Positions 45,839 through 55,340 are shown, counted from the stretch's first letter. The stretch: 64,000 nucleotides of DNA from Roseomonas sp. AR75 (GCF_005222815.1 NZ_STGB01000005.1:682001-746000), one strand, 5' to 3'. The notes: a model not told the origin generated them from the letters alone. Translations and numbers: made by a program.

Positions 45839-48397
45839 CTACTCGTTGCGCAACAGCGGCGCCGGCCGGGCCCGCAGCGCCAGCGCGGTGCCGACATAGC
45901 CGAAGGCCAGCGTCAGCAGCACGCAGCCGACCACGACGACGGCAAGCGTTCCCGGCAGGAAAATCCATTCGCCACGCATCACGAATCGCACCACCGCCCA
46001 GGAGGCGGCGGAGCCGGCGGCGGCGGCCAGCAGTCCGGCGACCAGGCCAAGGATGCCGAACTCCACCAGCCAGGCGGCGCGGATCTGGCTGCGCGTGGCG
46101 CCGACGGTCTTCAGCACCACCGCGTCGCGCACGCGCCGCCGCTGCCCGGCGGCCACGGCGCCGGCCAGCACCAGCATGCCCGCCAGAAGCGTGACGGAGG
46201 AGGTCGCCTGCAACGCCACGCCGACGCGCGAAAGAAGCCCGGCGACCGCTTCCAGCGCATCGCGCACGCGGATGCCGGAGACGTTGGGGAAGGCATCGGT
46301 GATGGCGCGCAGCACGCCCGTCTCGCTCTGCGGCGTGCTGCGGACGGTGGCGATATGCGTGTGCGGCGCCGCTTCCAGCAGGCCGGGCGAGGCCACCATG
46401 ACGTAGTTGATGCCCAGCCCCCGCCACTGGATCTCCCGCAGCGAGGCGATCTTCAGGTCGATGTCGCGGCCCAGCACATTCACGGTGATCACGGAGCCGA
46501 GCCCGACGCCCCAGCCGGCGGCGATATTGGCGTCGAAGGACACCAGCGGCGGACCGTCGTAATTGGCCGGCCACCATTCGCCGGCGACCAGCTTCGTCCC
46601 CTCGGGCGGCGTCGCGGCATAGGTCAGGCCGCGGTCGCCGCGCAGCGCCCAGCGCGTATCCTCGGCGACGACCATCCGCTCGGCCGGCACGCCATCCACC
46701 GCGACGACGCGGGCGCGCATGGAGGGCGCGCGGCGAACGTCCTGCACGCCGGGCTGCGCCTGGGCCAGGCGGTCGAAAAGCGGCGCCTGGTCGTTCTGGA
46801 TGTCGATGAAGAAGAAGGAGGGCGCGGCGTCCGGCAATTGCTCCTGCAATTGCCGCCGCAGGTTGCCCTCGATCGTGGCGATGGCGGCGAGCGTGGTCAG
46901 GCCGATGCCGAGCGCCACCAGCATGGTCGGCGTCGGCGCGCCGGGGCGGTGGAGGTTGGCGAGGCCGAGCCGCCAGGCGGGCCGGCGCACATGCCGCATG
47001 GCGCGCGCCGCGCGCATCAGCAGCGTGGCGCCAAGGCGGAACAGCAGCAGCGTGATCGCCGCGCCGGCGACGAAGCCCATGGCGAAGCGCGGCTGCTCGG
47101 CGGTCGCCACCACCAGCAGCGCCAGCGCCAGCGCGGCCGCGACATTGGCCAGGATCAGCGCGCGGGAGGGCCAGCCGGGCGTCGCGGTGACGGTGTCGCG
47201 GAACAGCGCGGCGCCGGGGATGCGCTGCGCGCGGCCGAGCGGCCAGAGGGCGAAGGCTACCGCGGTCAGCAGGCCGTAGAGCGCCGCGAGGCCGAGTTCG
47301 CGCGGGTAGATGCCGAAGCGCGGCGGCACGGGCAGCGCGCCGGCCAGCGCCTGCGCGGCCAGCCAGGTCAGGCCGAAGCCGGCGGCAAGCCCGATGGCGA
47401 TGCCGAGCAGCGCCAGCGCCAGTACCTGGATCAGGTAGGTCGCGAGGATCGTGCCCGCCGGCGCGCCGAGGCAGCGCAGCGTCGCGATGGTGCGGCCGCG
47501 CGCCTCCAGCCAGGCGCGCACGCCGGTGGCCACGCCGATGCCGCCGACCAGCAGCGCCGTCAGCCCGGCCAGGGTGAGGAAGGAGGCGGCGCGATCGAGG
47601 AAGCGGTTCACGCCGGGCTCGGCCTGGCCGGCGAAGCGCACGCGCCAGCCGCCATCGCCCTGCGCCTGCTGCCAGTCGCGGGCGAAGGCGCGCGGATCGG
47701 TGCCCGGCGGCAGCCTCACGCGGGTGTCGTAGTTGATCAGCGATCCCGGCTGGACCAGGCCGGTGGCGGGGATGGCCTCGGCCAGGATCATCGCGCGCGG
47801 GCCCAGCACGGCGGGGCTGGCGATGCGGTCCGGCTCGGTGGCGATCAGGCCGGCCAGCGTGAAGCTCGCATCGCCAATGCGCACCGTGTCGCCGGGCGCG
47901 AGACCGAGGCGCTCGGCCACGGAGGCCTCCAGCGCAACGCTGGCGGGCGAGAGTCGCGCCTCGGCCGGGGCCAGGATCAGCTCGCCGTAGAGCGGGTAGC
48001 GGCCATCCACTGCCTTCAGCTCGACCAGGCTGCGCTCGCCGGAGGGGGCGACGGCCATGGCGCGCATCTCGATGACTTCCGAGACCACCGCCCCGCGGGA
48101 CGTGGCCCAGGCCAGCGCGGCCTGCGGCATGGGGCGCTGGCTGGTGCGGACCTCGATGTCGCCGCCCAGAAGGCGCGCGCCGTCGGCAGCGAGGCCGGCC
48201 TCGGTCGCGGCGCGCAGCGTGCCGACGGCGGCGATGGCCGCGACGCCGAGGGCGAGGCAGGCGAGGACGATGCGCAGCGACTTCAGCCCGCCGCGCAATT
48301 CGCGTCGGGCGAGGCGCAGCCCGTGCGTCAGATGGGCACGGAGGGGGCTGGCGCCGCCGGCAAGGGCGGCGCCGGCCGGGCCGGTCGCGGCGCTCAT
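45839..48397 (-). CDS. FtsX-like ABC transporter permease, YbbP type
   Basis: An 852-residue inner-membrane protein. It has an N-terminal helix (LKSLRIVLACLALGVAAIAA), a large periplasmic MacB-PCD-like region, and two FtsX-type membrane blocks (about residues 255-460 and 730-840). With the adjacent ATPase it forms a YbbA/YbbP-like exporter, a family linked to export of toxic lipids or lysophospholipids with TesA. The start overlaps the ATPase stop by 4 bases. Confidence 0.92.
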   Translation of the reverse strand: MSAATGPAGAALAGGASPLRAHLTHGLRLARRELRGGLKSLRIVLACLALGVAAIAAVGTLRAATEAGLAADGARLLGGDIEVRTSQRPMPQAALAWATSRGAVVSEVIEMRAMAVAPSGERSLVELKAVDGRYPLYGELILAPAEARLSPASVALEASVAERLGLAPGDTVRIGDASFTLAGLIATEPDRIASPAVLGPRAMILAEAIPATGLVQPGSLINYDTRVRLPPGTDPRAFARDWQQAQGDGGWRVRFAGQAEPGVNRFLDRAASFLTLAGLTALLVGGIGVATGVRAWLEARGRTIATLRCLGAPAGTILATYLIQVLALALLGIAIGLAAGFGLTWLAAQALAGALPVPPRFGIYPRELGLAALYGLLTAVAFALWPLGRAQRIPGAALFRDTVTATPGWPSRALILANVAAALALALLVVATAEQPRFAMGFVAGAAITLLLFRLGATLLMRAARAMRHVRRPAWRLGLANLHRPGAPTPTMLVALGIGLTTLAAIATIEGNLRRQLQEQLPDAAPSFFFIDIQNDQAPLFDRLAQAQPGVQDVRRAPSMRARVVAVDGVPAERMVVAEDTRWALRGDRGLTYAATPPEGTKLVAGEWWPANYDGPPLVSFDANIAAGWGVGLGSVITVNVLGRDIDLKIASLREIQWRGLGINYVMVASPGLLEAAPHTHIATVRSTPQSETGVLRAITDAFPNVSGIRVRDALEAVAGLLSRVGVALQATSSVTLLAGMLVLAGAVAAGQRRRVRDAVVLKTVGATRSQIRAAWLVEFGILGLVAGLLAAAAGSAASWAVVRFVMRGEWIFLPGTLAVVVVGCVLLTLAFGYVGTALALRARPAPLLRNE

Positions 48398-49104
48398 TCC
48401 GCGGCCAGCCTTATCGCCGGCGTGTCGCTGACGATCCTGCCATCCTCGATCCGGACCTGCCGGCCGCAGCGCTCGGCCAGGGCCGGGTCATGCGTGATCA
48501 GCAGCAGCGTGGTGCCGAGCCGCGCGCGCAGCCCGAACAGCAGGTCCATCACCACCGCCCCCGTGGCGCGGTCGAGGTTGCCGGTGGGCTCGTCCGCCAG
48601 GATCAGACCCGGCTCCGCGACCACGGCGCGGGCCAGCGCCACGCGCTGCTGCTCGCCGCCGGAGAGCTGGCCGGGGTAGTGTTCGAGCCTGTGGCCGAGC
48701 CCGACCTCCTTCAGCGACTCCGCCGCACGGTCGAAGGCGTCGCGGCGCCCGGCGAATTCCAGGGGGATCGCGACATTCTCCAGCGCGGTCATGGTGGGAA
48801 CCAGGTGGAAGGCCTGGAAGACGATCCCAATCTGATCGCGGCGGAAGCGGGCCAGCGCATCCTCGTCGAGCCCGGCGAGGTCATGGCCCGCCACGGACAG
48901 GCGGCCGGAGGTCGGCCGCTCCAGCCCCGCCAGCAGCATCAGGAGCGAAGTCTTGCCTGAACCCGAGGGTCCGACGATCCCCACCGCCTCCCCGGGCGTC
49001 ACCGACAGGTCCACTCCCCGCAGCACCTGCACCGGGCCGGAGGCCGCCTGCGCGGTGAAGACGAGGCCGCTGGCCTGGATCAAGGGGGGCTTGTGGTCGG
49101 TCAC
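48394..49104 (-). CDS. ABC transporter ATP-binding protein, YbbA type
   Basis: A 236-residue ATPase of the LolD/MacB group. Walker A GPSGSGKTSLLMLLAGLE, Q-loop IVFQAFHLVPTMTALENV, signature LSGGEQQRVALARA, Walker B LILADEPTGNLD and H-loop LITHDPALAERC. GTG 49104 follows GGAGAG by five bases. It energises the adjacent FtsX-like permease. A TesA-like esterase gene runs divergently, the same trio as ybbA-ybbP-tesA in E. coli. Confidence 0.94.
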   Translation of the reverse strand: MTDHKPPLIQASGLVFTAQAASGPVQVLRGVDLSVTPGEAVGIVGPSGSGKTSLLMLLAGLERPTSGRLSVAGHDLAGLDEDALARFRRDQIGIVFQAFHLVPTMTALENVAIPLEFAGRRDAFDRAAESLKEVGLGHRLEHYPGQLSGGEQQRVALARAVVAEPGLILADEPTGNLDRATGAVVMDLLFGLRARLGTTLLLITHDPALAERCGRQVRIEDGRIVSDTPAIRLAAE

Positions 49105-49798
49105 GGGTCTCTCCGGCGGTTCGCCCCGATATGGTCGCCGTGCGGCGCTGCAAAAGACGGCGGCCGGTATCGCAATGTTGCTGACGGCGACCGGCGTCGC
49201 CAGGGCGCAGGGCGCGCCGGGCGGCGAGGTGCGGCTGCTGATGCTCGGCGATTCCATCACCGCGGGCTACGGCCTGGCGCGGCAGGAAGGGCCGCCGGCG
49301 CGGATCCAGGCGCTGCTGCGGGAGAAGGGGCGCAACGTCCGGGTGATCGATGCCGGCGTCTCCGGCGACACCACGGCAGGGGGGCGGGCACGGCTGGACT
49401 GGGCGCTGGCTGACCGGCCGCAGGCGGTGATCGTGGCGCTCGGCGGCAATGACGGGCTGCGCGGCCTGACGCCGGCGCAGATGCGGGCAAACCTGGAGAG
49501 CATCCTGGACCGGCTGAAGCAGCGGAACATCCCGGTACTGTTGGCGGGCATGGTCGCGCCACCCAATCTCGGGCGCGACTACGGCTTGGAATTTTCGGCC
49601 GTTTTCGAGGAGTTGGCCCGCGAGAGGCCGGAACTCGTGTTCTATCCTTTCCTGCTGGACGGGGTTGCGGGCAATCCCGCGCTGAACCAGCCCGACCGCA
49701 TCCATCCGACGGCGGACGGGGCGAACCTGATCGCCCAGCGGATGCTTCCTTTCATCGAAACCCTTCTGGACCGCGTGCCCGTTCCGGCCGCAGGCTGA
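49091..49798 (+). CDS. GDSL/SGNH esterase, TesA-like (start uncertain)
   Basis: A periplasmic lysophospholipase/thioesterase-like enzyme, about 235 residues from the TTG at 49091. Block I LGDSITAGYGL holds the nucleophile serine, block III GGND follows, and DRIHPTADG carries the Asp and His. The upstream frame reads YGRRAALQKTAAGIAMLLTA followed by TGVARAQG, a Tat-like signal. A start at ATG 49175 would lose the signal, so I prefer the TTG, although it overlaps the divergent ATPase start by 14 bases and its ribosome binding site is poorly spaced. It pairs with the YbbA/YbbP exporter. Confidence 0.85.
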   Translation: MWSVTGLSGGSPRYGRRAALQKTAAGIAMLLTATGVARAQGAPGGEVRLLMLGDSITAGYGLARQEGPPARIQALLREKGRNVRVIDAGVSGDTTAGGRARLDWALADRPQAVIVALGGNDGLRGLTPAQMRANLESILDRLKQRNIPVLLAGMVAPPNLGRDYGLEFSAVFEELARERPELVFYPFLLDGVAGNPALNQPDRIHPTADGANLIAQRMLPFIETLLDRVPVPAAG

Positions 49799-49880
49799 AG
49801 GGATGCTGGCCGACCGATTCACGCCTACGGGCCTTCGGCCCTGCAGCGATCGGGCGGCGTGACTCGCGGAGGGCCTCCCC

Positions 49881-50417
49881 ATGCTGCGCCTCTTCGTCGC
49901 CCTCACCCTGCCTGCCCTGGTGAAGACCCAGCTTGCGGCGCTGTCGGGGGGCATCCCCGGCGCGAAATGGGTGCCGCCCGAGAACTACCACCTGACGCTG
50001 CGCTTCATCGGCGAGATCGAGCCCTGGCGCGCCGAGGAGGTGGATGCCGCGCTCGCCGCCATCCGCGCCCCGCGCTTCGACCTGGCGCTCTCCGGCATCG
50101 GCACCTTCGAGAAGGGCGGGCGCATCGTCTCGCTCCATGTGCCCGCCGAGCGGTCGGAGGCGCTGGGACGGCTGCAGGGCAAGGTGGAGACCGCGCTGCA
50201 GCGCGTGGGGCTGGAGCCGGAGCGACGGCGCTTCACCCCGCATGTCACGCTGGCGCGCACCGACCGGGCGGAGACGCACAAGCTCGTCTCCTTCCTGCAG
50301 GCCCATGCGCTGTTCCGCCCGCCGCCAGTGCCGGTGGAGCATTTCACGCTGTTCTCCTCCCGCCTCGGCAAGGAATCGGCGCACTACGTGCCGGAGGTGG
50401 AATACGAACTCGCATGA
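49881..50417 (+). CDS. thpR: RNA 2',3'-cyclic phosphodiesterase
   Basis: A 178-residue member of the 2H phosphoesterase superfamily. The two catalytic histidine motifs are HLTL (H37) and HVTL (H121), with the LigT pattern MLRLFVALTLPALV at the N-terminus. It opens 2',3'-cyclic phosphates on RNA ends. The start follows CGGAGGGCC. It is 82 bases after the TesA-like gene on the same strand. Confidence 0.93.
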   Translation: MLRLFVALTLPALVKTQLAALSGGIPGAKWVPPENYHLTLRFIGEIEPWRAEEVDAALAAIRAPRFDLALSGIGTFEKGGRIVSLHVPAERSEALGRLQGKVETALQRVGLEPERRRFTPHVTLARTDRAETHKLVSFLQAHALFRPPPVPVEHFTLFSSRLGKESAHYVPEVEYELA

Positions 50418-50459
50418 TTCGCTTCCCCGCTGCGGCGCGGCGATGATAGCGTCCGGTCC

Positions 50460-50639
50460 ATGCGCCGCGTCCTCCTGACCTGCCTGTTGGCCCTGCCGCT
50501 GATGATGCCGGCTGCCGGCTCCCCTGCTGCGGAGCCGCCGCTGATCCTGGCGCAGAGCGCCGACCCGCCGCGGACGCCGCCACAGATGCCCGCGCCGCCG
50601 CGCTCCTGCCAGCCGCGGACGCCGGCGCCGACCTCCTGA
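50460..50639 (+). CDS. Small secreted proline-rich peptide
   Basis: A 59-residue reading frame. Residues 1-20 (MRRVLLTCLLALPLMMPAAG) look like a Sec signal peptide. The mature part is Pro/Ala/Arg-rich with one cysteine (QMPAPPRSCQPRTPAPTS). I recognise no family. It sits between thpR and an MFS gene. Codon usage is typical of the region. No strong ribosome binding site is visible, so expression is plausible rather than proven. Confidence 0.45.
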   Translation: MRRVLLTCLLALPLMMPAAGSPAAEPPLILAQSADPPRTPPQMPAPPRSCQPRTPAPTS

Positions 50640-50695
50640 TCCACGCCCGCCCGCCGGCAGGTGCGGCCGGCGGCACCAGGCGGTAGAGCAGGCGG

Positions 50696-51823
50696 GTGCC
50701 GCTTCTCGCCCTCGCCTATCTCGCCTTCGTCGGCCTCGGCCTGCCCGATCCGCTGCCCGGCGCGCTCTGGCCGGAAGTGGCGCCGGCCTATGGGCTGCCG
50801 AATGCCGGGCTCGGCCTGGTGCTCGCCGGGCTTTCGGCCGGGTACATCCTGGCGGGGCTGCTGGCCGGGCGGATCATCGGCGTGCTCGGCATCGGCGGGG
50901 TGCTGGCGGCGAGCGTCGCCGCCACGGCCCTGGCCGCGCTCGGCCAGGCGACGGCCCCGCCCTTCCTGATTTTTGTGGCGCTTGCCGTGCTGGCGGGGCT
51001 GGGCGGCGGCGCGGTGGATGCGGCGCTCAACGCCTATTCGGCGAAGCATTTCGCGCCGCGCCACCTGAACTGGCTGCATGCCTGCTGGGGCATCGGGGCG
51101 ACACTCGGTCCCGCGGCAGCGGCCGCGCTGCTGGCGGCGGGGGCAGGCTGGCAGGCGGTCTATGCCGCGGTTGGCACCGCGCTTGCCCTGCTCTCGCTGG
51201 CCTTCGTCGCGACGCGGCGGCGCTGGGACGACGGGCCCGCGGCCGATGCGGCGGTGCATGTCACCGCGCTGGCGGCGCTGCGCGTGCCCCTGGTGCGGCG
51301 GCAGATGGCGGTGTTCTTCGTCTATACCGGGCTGGAGGCCGGCGCCGGACAGTGGGCCGCCACGGTGTTCGGCGCGCGGGGCGCGACGCCGGCGGAAGGC
51401 GCGCTCGCCGCGACGCTGTTCTTTGCCGGGCTGGCGGGCGCGCGGATCGCGATGGGCTTCGTGGTGGACCGCATCGGCGCCGACCGGCTGCTGCGCCTGG
51501 CGATGCCGCCGGTGGTGCTGGCAGCGACGGGCTTCGCGCTGGGCTTCGCCGACCTCGCTTCGCTGCTGCTGATGGCGGCGCTGCTGGCGCCGGTCTACCC
51601 GACGATGATGGCGCTGACGCCGGCCCGGCTCGGCCCGCATGCGGTGCATGCCATCGGCTTCCAGGTGGCGGCGGCGATGGCCGGGGTGGCGGTGCTGCCG
51701 GGGCTGATGGGCGTCGCGGCCGACCTGGCCGGCGCGAACGCGGTGCCCTGGCTGCTGGTGGCGCTGGCGGGGCTGCTGACCTGGCTGATCCACGGGCTGC
51801 CGAAGCCCCGCGCGGCGGGGTAG
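50696..51823 (+). CDS. MFS transporter
   Basis: A 375-residue transporter with about 12 helices, starting MPLLALAYLAFVGLGLPDPL from GTG. The first loop has LAGLLAGRIIGVLG and helix 4 GLGGGAVDAALNAYSAKHFA; the layout resembles the FucP/YfkF-like sugar or fosmidomycin-efflux subgroup. The substrate is unknown. It ends 8 bases before the sirtuin gene. Confidence 0.88.
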   Translation: MPLLALAYLAFVGLGLPDPLPGALWPEVAPAYGLPNAGLGLVLAGLSAGYILAGLLAGRIIGVLGIGGVLAASVAATALAALGQATAPPFLIFVALAVLAGLGGGAVDAALNAYSAKHFAPRHLNWLHACWGIGATLGPAAAAALLAAGAGWQAVYAAVGTALALLSLAFVATRRRWDDGPAADAAVHVTALAALRVPLVRRQMAVFFVYTGLEAGAGQWAATVFGARGATPAEGALAATLFFAGLAGARIAMGFVVDRIGADRLLRLAMPPVVLAATGFALGFADLASLLLMAALLAPVYPTMMALTPARLGPHAVHAIGFQVAAAMAGVAVLPGLMGVAADLAGANAVPWLLVALAGLLTWLIHGLPKPRAAG

Positions 51824-51831
51824 GATGCGGC

Positions 51832-52539
51832 ATGGCCGCCCCGTCTCTCGTCATCCTGACCGGCGCCGGCATCAGCCGGGAATCGGGCCTCGCGACCTTC
51901 CGCGACGCGGATGGCATCTGGGCCAAGGTGCGGATCGAGGATGTGGCGACGCCCGAGGCCTTCGCCCGCGACCCGGCCCGCGTCCATGCCTTCTACAATG
52001 CCCGGCGCGCCCAGCTTCGCGATCCCGCCATCGTGCCGAATGCCGCGCATCGCGCGCTGGCCGAGCTGGAGGCGCGCTGGCCCGGCGACTTCCTGCTGGT
52101 GACGCAGAACGTGGATGCGCTGCATGACCGCGCCGGCTCCCGCCGCCTGCTGCACATGCATGGCGAGCTGATGAAGGCACGCTGCCGGCATTGCGCCGCC
52201 GTGATGCCGTGGGAGGAGGACCTCTCCACCGCCAACCCCTGCCCTGCCTGCGGCCAGGCCGGCGGGATGCGGCCGGATGTGGTATGGTTTGGCGAGATGC
52301 CGCTGCACATGGACGCCATCGGCGCCGCGCTGGCACGTTGCGACCTGTTCGCGGCGATCGGCACCAGCGGGCAGGTCTATCCGGCCGCCGGCTTCGTGGC
52401 GGAGGTGCGGGGGCGTGCCCGGACGGTGGAGCTGAACCTCGAAGCCTCGGCGGTGCGCAGCGAATTCGACGAGGCACGGCACGGGCCGGCGACGGAGACC
52501 GTGCCGCGCTTCGTGGCGGAGCTGCTGGCTTCATGCTGA
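51832..52539 (+). CDS. cobB: NAD-dependent protein deacylase, sirtuin
   Basis: A 235-residue sirtuin that removes acyl groups from lysines with NAD. GAGISRESGLATFRD (residues 11-25) binds NAD, TQNVDALHDRAG supplies the Asn-Asp pair, and HMHGEL holds the catalytic histidine. A CRHC ... CPAC zinc ribbon follows. Y55 and R58 (FYNARR) match the Tyr/Arg pair that lets SIRT5/CobB-type enzymes accept succinyl-lysine, so desuccinylase activity is likely. Its last codons overlap a secreted protease start. Confidence 0.95.
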   Translation: MAAPSLVILTGAGISRESGLATFRDADGIWAKVRIEDVATPEAFARDPARVHAFYNARRAQLRDPAIVPNAAHRALAELEARWPGDFLLVTQNVDALHDRAGSRRLLHMHGELMKARCRHCAAVMPWEEDLSTANPCPACGQAGGMRPDVVWFGEMPLHMDAIGAALARCDLFAAIGTSGQVYPAAGFVAEVRGRARTVELNLEASAVRSEFDEARHGPATETVPRFVAELLASC

Positions 52540-53273
52540 TCCGCGCTGCCCTCGCGCTGTTGCTCCTCGCGCTGCCGGCGGCGGCGCAGCAGGCGCGGCC
52601 CGGGCCGCCGGGCGTGCTGCTGCCCGGCGTGGGCTCCGACGACCCGCGGCGGCCGGTGAACCGCCGGCTGCAGCCCTGGGAGTCGCTCGGGCGGGTGCAG
52701 ACGGAGCTGGGCGGGCGCTGCACCGGGGTGCTGGTGGCGCCGGACCGGGTGCTGACCGCGGCGCATTGCCTGGTCTCGATCCGGACGCGCCGCATGGTGC
52801 AGCCGCGATCGGTGCATTTCCTGCTGGGCTACGAGCGCGGCGAATGGACCGCGCAGGCCCGGGTGACCGGCTTCGTGATCGGCGAGGGCTACGACTTCGA
52901 ACGCGGCGATTCGGGCACCGACTGGGCGCTGCTGACGCTGGACCGGAAGCTCGGCCCGCCGCATCGCCCGCTGCCGGTGCTGCGCGACGTGCCGGCGCCG
53001 CGCACGCCGGCGATGCTGGCGGGCTACCAGCAGGACCGGCCGGAGGTGCTGCTGGCCGATGCGCAATGCCGCATCATCGGCCTGAACCGCTCGCGCACCG
53101 GCCCACCGACGCTGGTGCATGACTGCGCCGGCACGCGGGGCACGAGCGGCGCGCCGCTGCTGGTGCAGCTGCCCGGCGGTGCCTGGGGCGTGGCCGGCGT
53201 CGCCTCCTCGGTGAGCGCCGACATGGCGCTCGGCTTCGCGGTGCCGGCCGCCGCGCTGCCGGCGATGGATTAG
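52533..53273 (+). CDS. Secreted trypsin-like serine protease 1
   Basis: A 246-residue protease. The signal peptide MLIRAALALLLLALPAAAQQ is cleaved near residue 19. The catalytic triad is H78 (TAAHC), D130 (DSGTDWALL) and S205 (GTSGAPLL). The ATG at 52533 lies inside the end of cobB (7-base overlap), so it is co-translated. It is a close neighbour and paralogue of the next gene; both share a GYQQDR motif, a C-x-hydrophobic pattern and DMALGFAVPA-type ends. Confidence 0.93.
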   Translation: MLIRAALALLLLALPAAAQQARPGPPGVLLPGVGSDDPRRPVNRRLQPWESLGRVQTELGGRCTGVLVAPDRVLTAAHCLVSIRTRRMVQPRSVHFLLGYERGEWTAQARVTGFVIGEGYDFERGDSGTDWALLTLDRKLGPPHRPLPVLRDVPAPRTPAMLAGYQQDRPEVLLADAQCRIIGLNRSRTGPPTLVHDCAGTRGTSGAPLLVQLPGGAWGVAGVASSVSADMALGFAVPAAALPAMD

Positions 53274-53278
53274 GGCGC

Positions 53279-54244
53279 ATGAAGCCCCCATTCCTCGCGG
53301 CGCTGGCCTTGCTGCTGCTGGGCACTCCCGCGGCCGCGCAGCAGGCCACACCCAAGGTCGAGCTGCGTCCGCCGCCGGCCTGGATGACCGACCCGCAGCC
53401 GCGCGGCCGGCCGCAGATCGAGCTGCGCCGCGCGCCGGACTGGCTGATCACCCCCGAGGGGAGGCAGCAGGGCCAGCCGCAGCGGCAGCCCCCGTCGCAG
53501 GGCACGTCGCGGCCTTCGGCGGCCCGGCCACCGGCCGAGCCCGGCGAGGCCGAGCCCGCGCGCCGCCAGCCGCAGCGTATCGGGATCGGGCGGGTGGACC
53601 CGCGCGAACCGGTGAACCTGGCGGATACGCCCTGGCGCGGCGTCGGCCGGCTGCAGCGGGAGAACACGATCTGCACCGCCGCGCTCGTCGGGCCGAGCAG
53701 CGTGATCACCGCGGCGCATTGCCTGGTGGGCCGCGGCGAGGACGGCAACCGCATCATGCCCGCGGCCGATTTCCGCTTCCTGCTCGGCTACGACCGCGGA
53801 CGGCGGGTGGCGGAGGCGCGCGTGACCGCGATCCGCGTCGATCCCGACTACGACGCCACCAGCCGAACGCCCGGCCCGCAATGGGCGGATTGGGCGCTGC
53901 TGACCATCGACAGCCCGCTCGGCACGCCGGACCGCGTGCTGCCGCTGCTGCGCCGGATGCCGCTCTCGAGCGACCGGACGATGGTCGGCGGCTACCAGCA
54001 GGACCGGCGGGAGGTCTTGATGGCCGATCCCGATTGCCGCGTGGTCGGACAGAGGATGCAGGGGCTCGGGCGACCGATGCTGCTGCATGACTGCACCGCG
54101 ACGCGCGGCGCCTCCGGCTCGCCGATCCTGGTCGAGCTGCCGGAGGAGGGCGGCTGGGCGGTGGCGGGCGTGCTGGTCAGCATGGCCCGCGGCATGGCGC
54201 TGGGCTTCGCGGTGCCGGCGGAGGTGCTGCCGGAGATCCGCTAG
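53279..54244 (+). CDS. Secreted trypsin-like serine protease 2 with proline-rich pro-region
   Basis: A 321-residue paralogue of the preceding protease. The signal peptide is MKPPFLAALALLLLGTPAAA. A disordered Pro/Gln/Arg-rich segment (residues about 25-100) follows and is absent from protease 1; it could be a propeptide or wall-binding linker. The triad is H147 (TAAHC), D204 (WADWALL) and S279 (GASGSP). It starts 5 bases after protease 1, so the two are co-transcribed. Confidence 0.93.
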   Translation: MKPPFLAALALLLLGTPAAAQQATPKVELRPPPAWMTDPQPRGRPQIELRRAPDWLITPEGRQQGQPQRQPPSQGTSRPSAARPPAEPGEAEPARRQPQRIGIGRVDPREPVNLADTPWRGVGRLQRENTICTAALVGPSSVITAAHCLVGRGEDGNRIMPAADFRFLLGYDRGRRVAEARVTAIRVDPDYDATSRTPGPQWADWALLTIDSPLGTPDRVLPLLRRMPLSSDRTMVGGYQQDRREVLMADPDCRVVGQRMQGLGRPMLLHDCTATRGASGSPILVELPEEGGWAVAGVLVSMARGMALGFAVPAEVLPEIR

Positions 54245-54431
54245 GGGCGCCTCCGCGCCGAAGGCTTGCTGCGTGGCGTGCCGCGCGCCCGGCATCAACT
54301 CCCGGCATCAGGCGGCGCAGCGCGGCGGGTCGCCGGGCGATTCCGCTCGGCTCGAGAACGCTCTAGCGTTCCTCGAGCAGCCTTGTCGCGCACCAGTCCG
54401 CCGCCATCACAGCGCAATCTCCGGGGAGCCC

Positions 54432-55340
54432 ATGGCCACGCACCGCTTCCATCCCACGCGATACTTCAACGTGATCGGCATCGCCGAACCCTGCCTGCGC
54501 GTCGCCGATGGCGACACCGTGATCACCGACACGATCGATGCATCCGGCCTCGATGCGCGGGAGGTGACCGTCGCCCCCCGGCCGAACCCCATGACCGGTC
54601 CGTTCTTCATCGAAGGCGCCGAGCCCGGGGACACGCTGGCCGTGCGGATTGACCGCCTGACACCGAGCCGGGCGACCGGCTGGACCTATTCGCCGCTGGC
54701 GCTGACCGTGCTGGACCCGGCCGCGATCCTCGAGCGGCCGCCGCAGCAGCGCGTCGTCTGGAATATCGACCGCGAGGCCGGCACCGTGCGCCTGCAGGAC
54801 ACGGTGACGGGGCTTGAGGATTTCGCGCCACCTCTCCAGCCGATGATCGGCTGCTTCGGGGTCGCGCCGCCGGGCGGGCAGGCGCTGTCCACCGCGACCA
54901 GCGCGCAGAACGGCGGCAACATGGACTACCGCCTGTTCGCACCCGGCACGACGGCCTGGTTTCCCGTCGCGGTGCCCGGCGCGCTGTTCTATCTGGGCGA
55001 CGGGCACGCCTGCCAGGGCGACGGGGAGATCACGGGCACCGGCATCGAGACATCCTTCGAGATGGAAGTGACCTTCCGCGTCCTGAAGCGGAGGATCACC
55101 TGGCCGCGTGGCGAGACGGCCGACGACATCTTCACCGTCGGCAATGCCCGGCCGCTGGACCAGGCGCTGCAGCACGCGACGACCGAAATGTCACGCTGGC
55201 TCGGCGAGGATTACGGCCTGGATGCGCGCGCGGCGAGCCACCTGATGGGCCAGGTCGTCCGCTACGATATCGGCAATGTCTTCAACCCCGCCTTCACGGT
55301 GTCCTGCCGCATCGCCCGGCGCTGGCTGCCGCAGCGGTAG
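54432..55340 (+). CDS. Acetamidase/formamidase family protein
   Basis: A 302-residue enzyme-like protein. Family signatures include PNPMTGPFFIEGAEPGDTLA (residues about 56-75), GCFGVAPPGG, NGGNMDYRLFAPG and YLGDGHACQGDGEITGTGIE. The nearest functional relatives hydrolyse formamide or acetamide to ammonium and the acid, in the cytosol. The true substrate is uncertain. The start has GGGGAG five bases upstream. It is convergent with the orphan gene at 55377. Confidence 0.9.
   Translation: MATHRFHPTRYFNVIGIAEPCLRVADGDTVITDTIDASGLDAREVTVAPRPNPMTGPFFIEGAEPGDTLAVRIDRLTPSRATGWTYSPLALTVLDPAAILERPPQQRVVWNIDREAGTVRLQDTVTGLEDFAPPLQPMIGCFGVAPPGGQALSTATSAQNGGNMDYRLFAPGTTAWFPVAVPGALFYLGDGHACQGDGEITGTGIETSFEMEVTFRVLKRRITWPRGETADDIFTVGNARPLDQALQHATTEMSRWLGEDYGLDARAASHLMGQVVRYDIGNVFNPAFTVSCRIARRWLPQR

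Noticed and set aside
45839..48397. Large plus-strand antisense frame opposite the FtsX-like permease
   Set aside because: His/Gln/Arg-rich shadow typical of high-GC reverse frames; the minus-strand permease has membrane segments and coupling to its ATPase.
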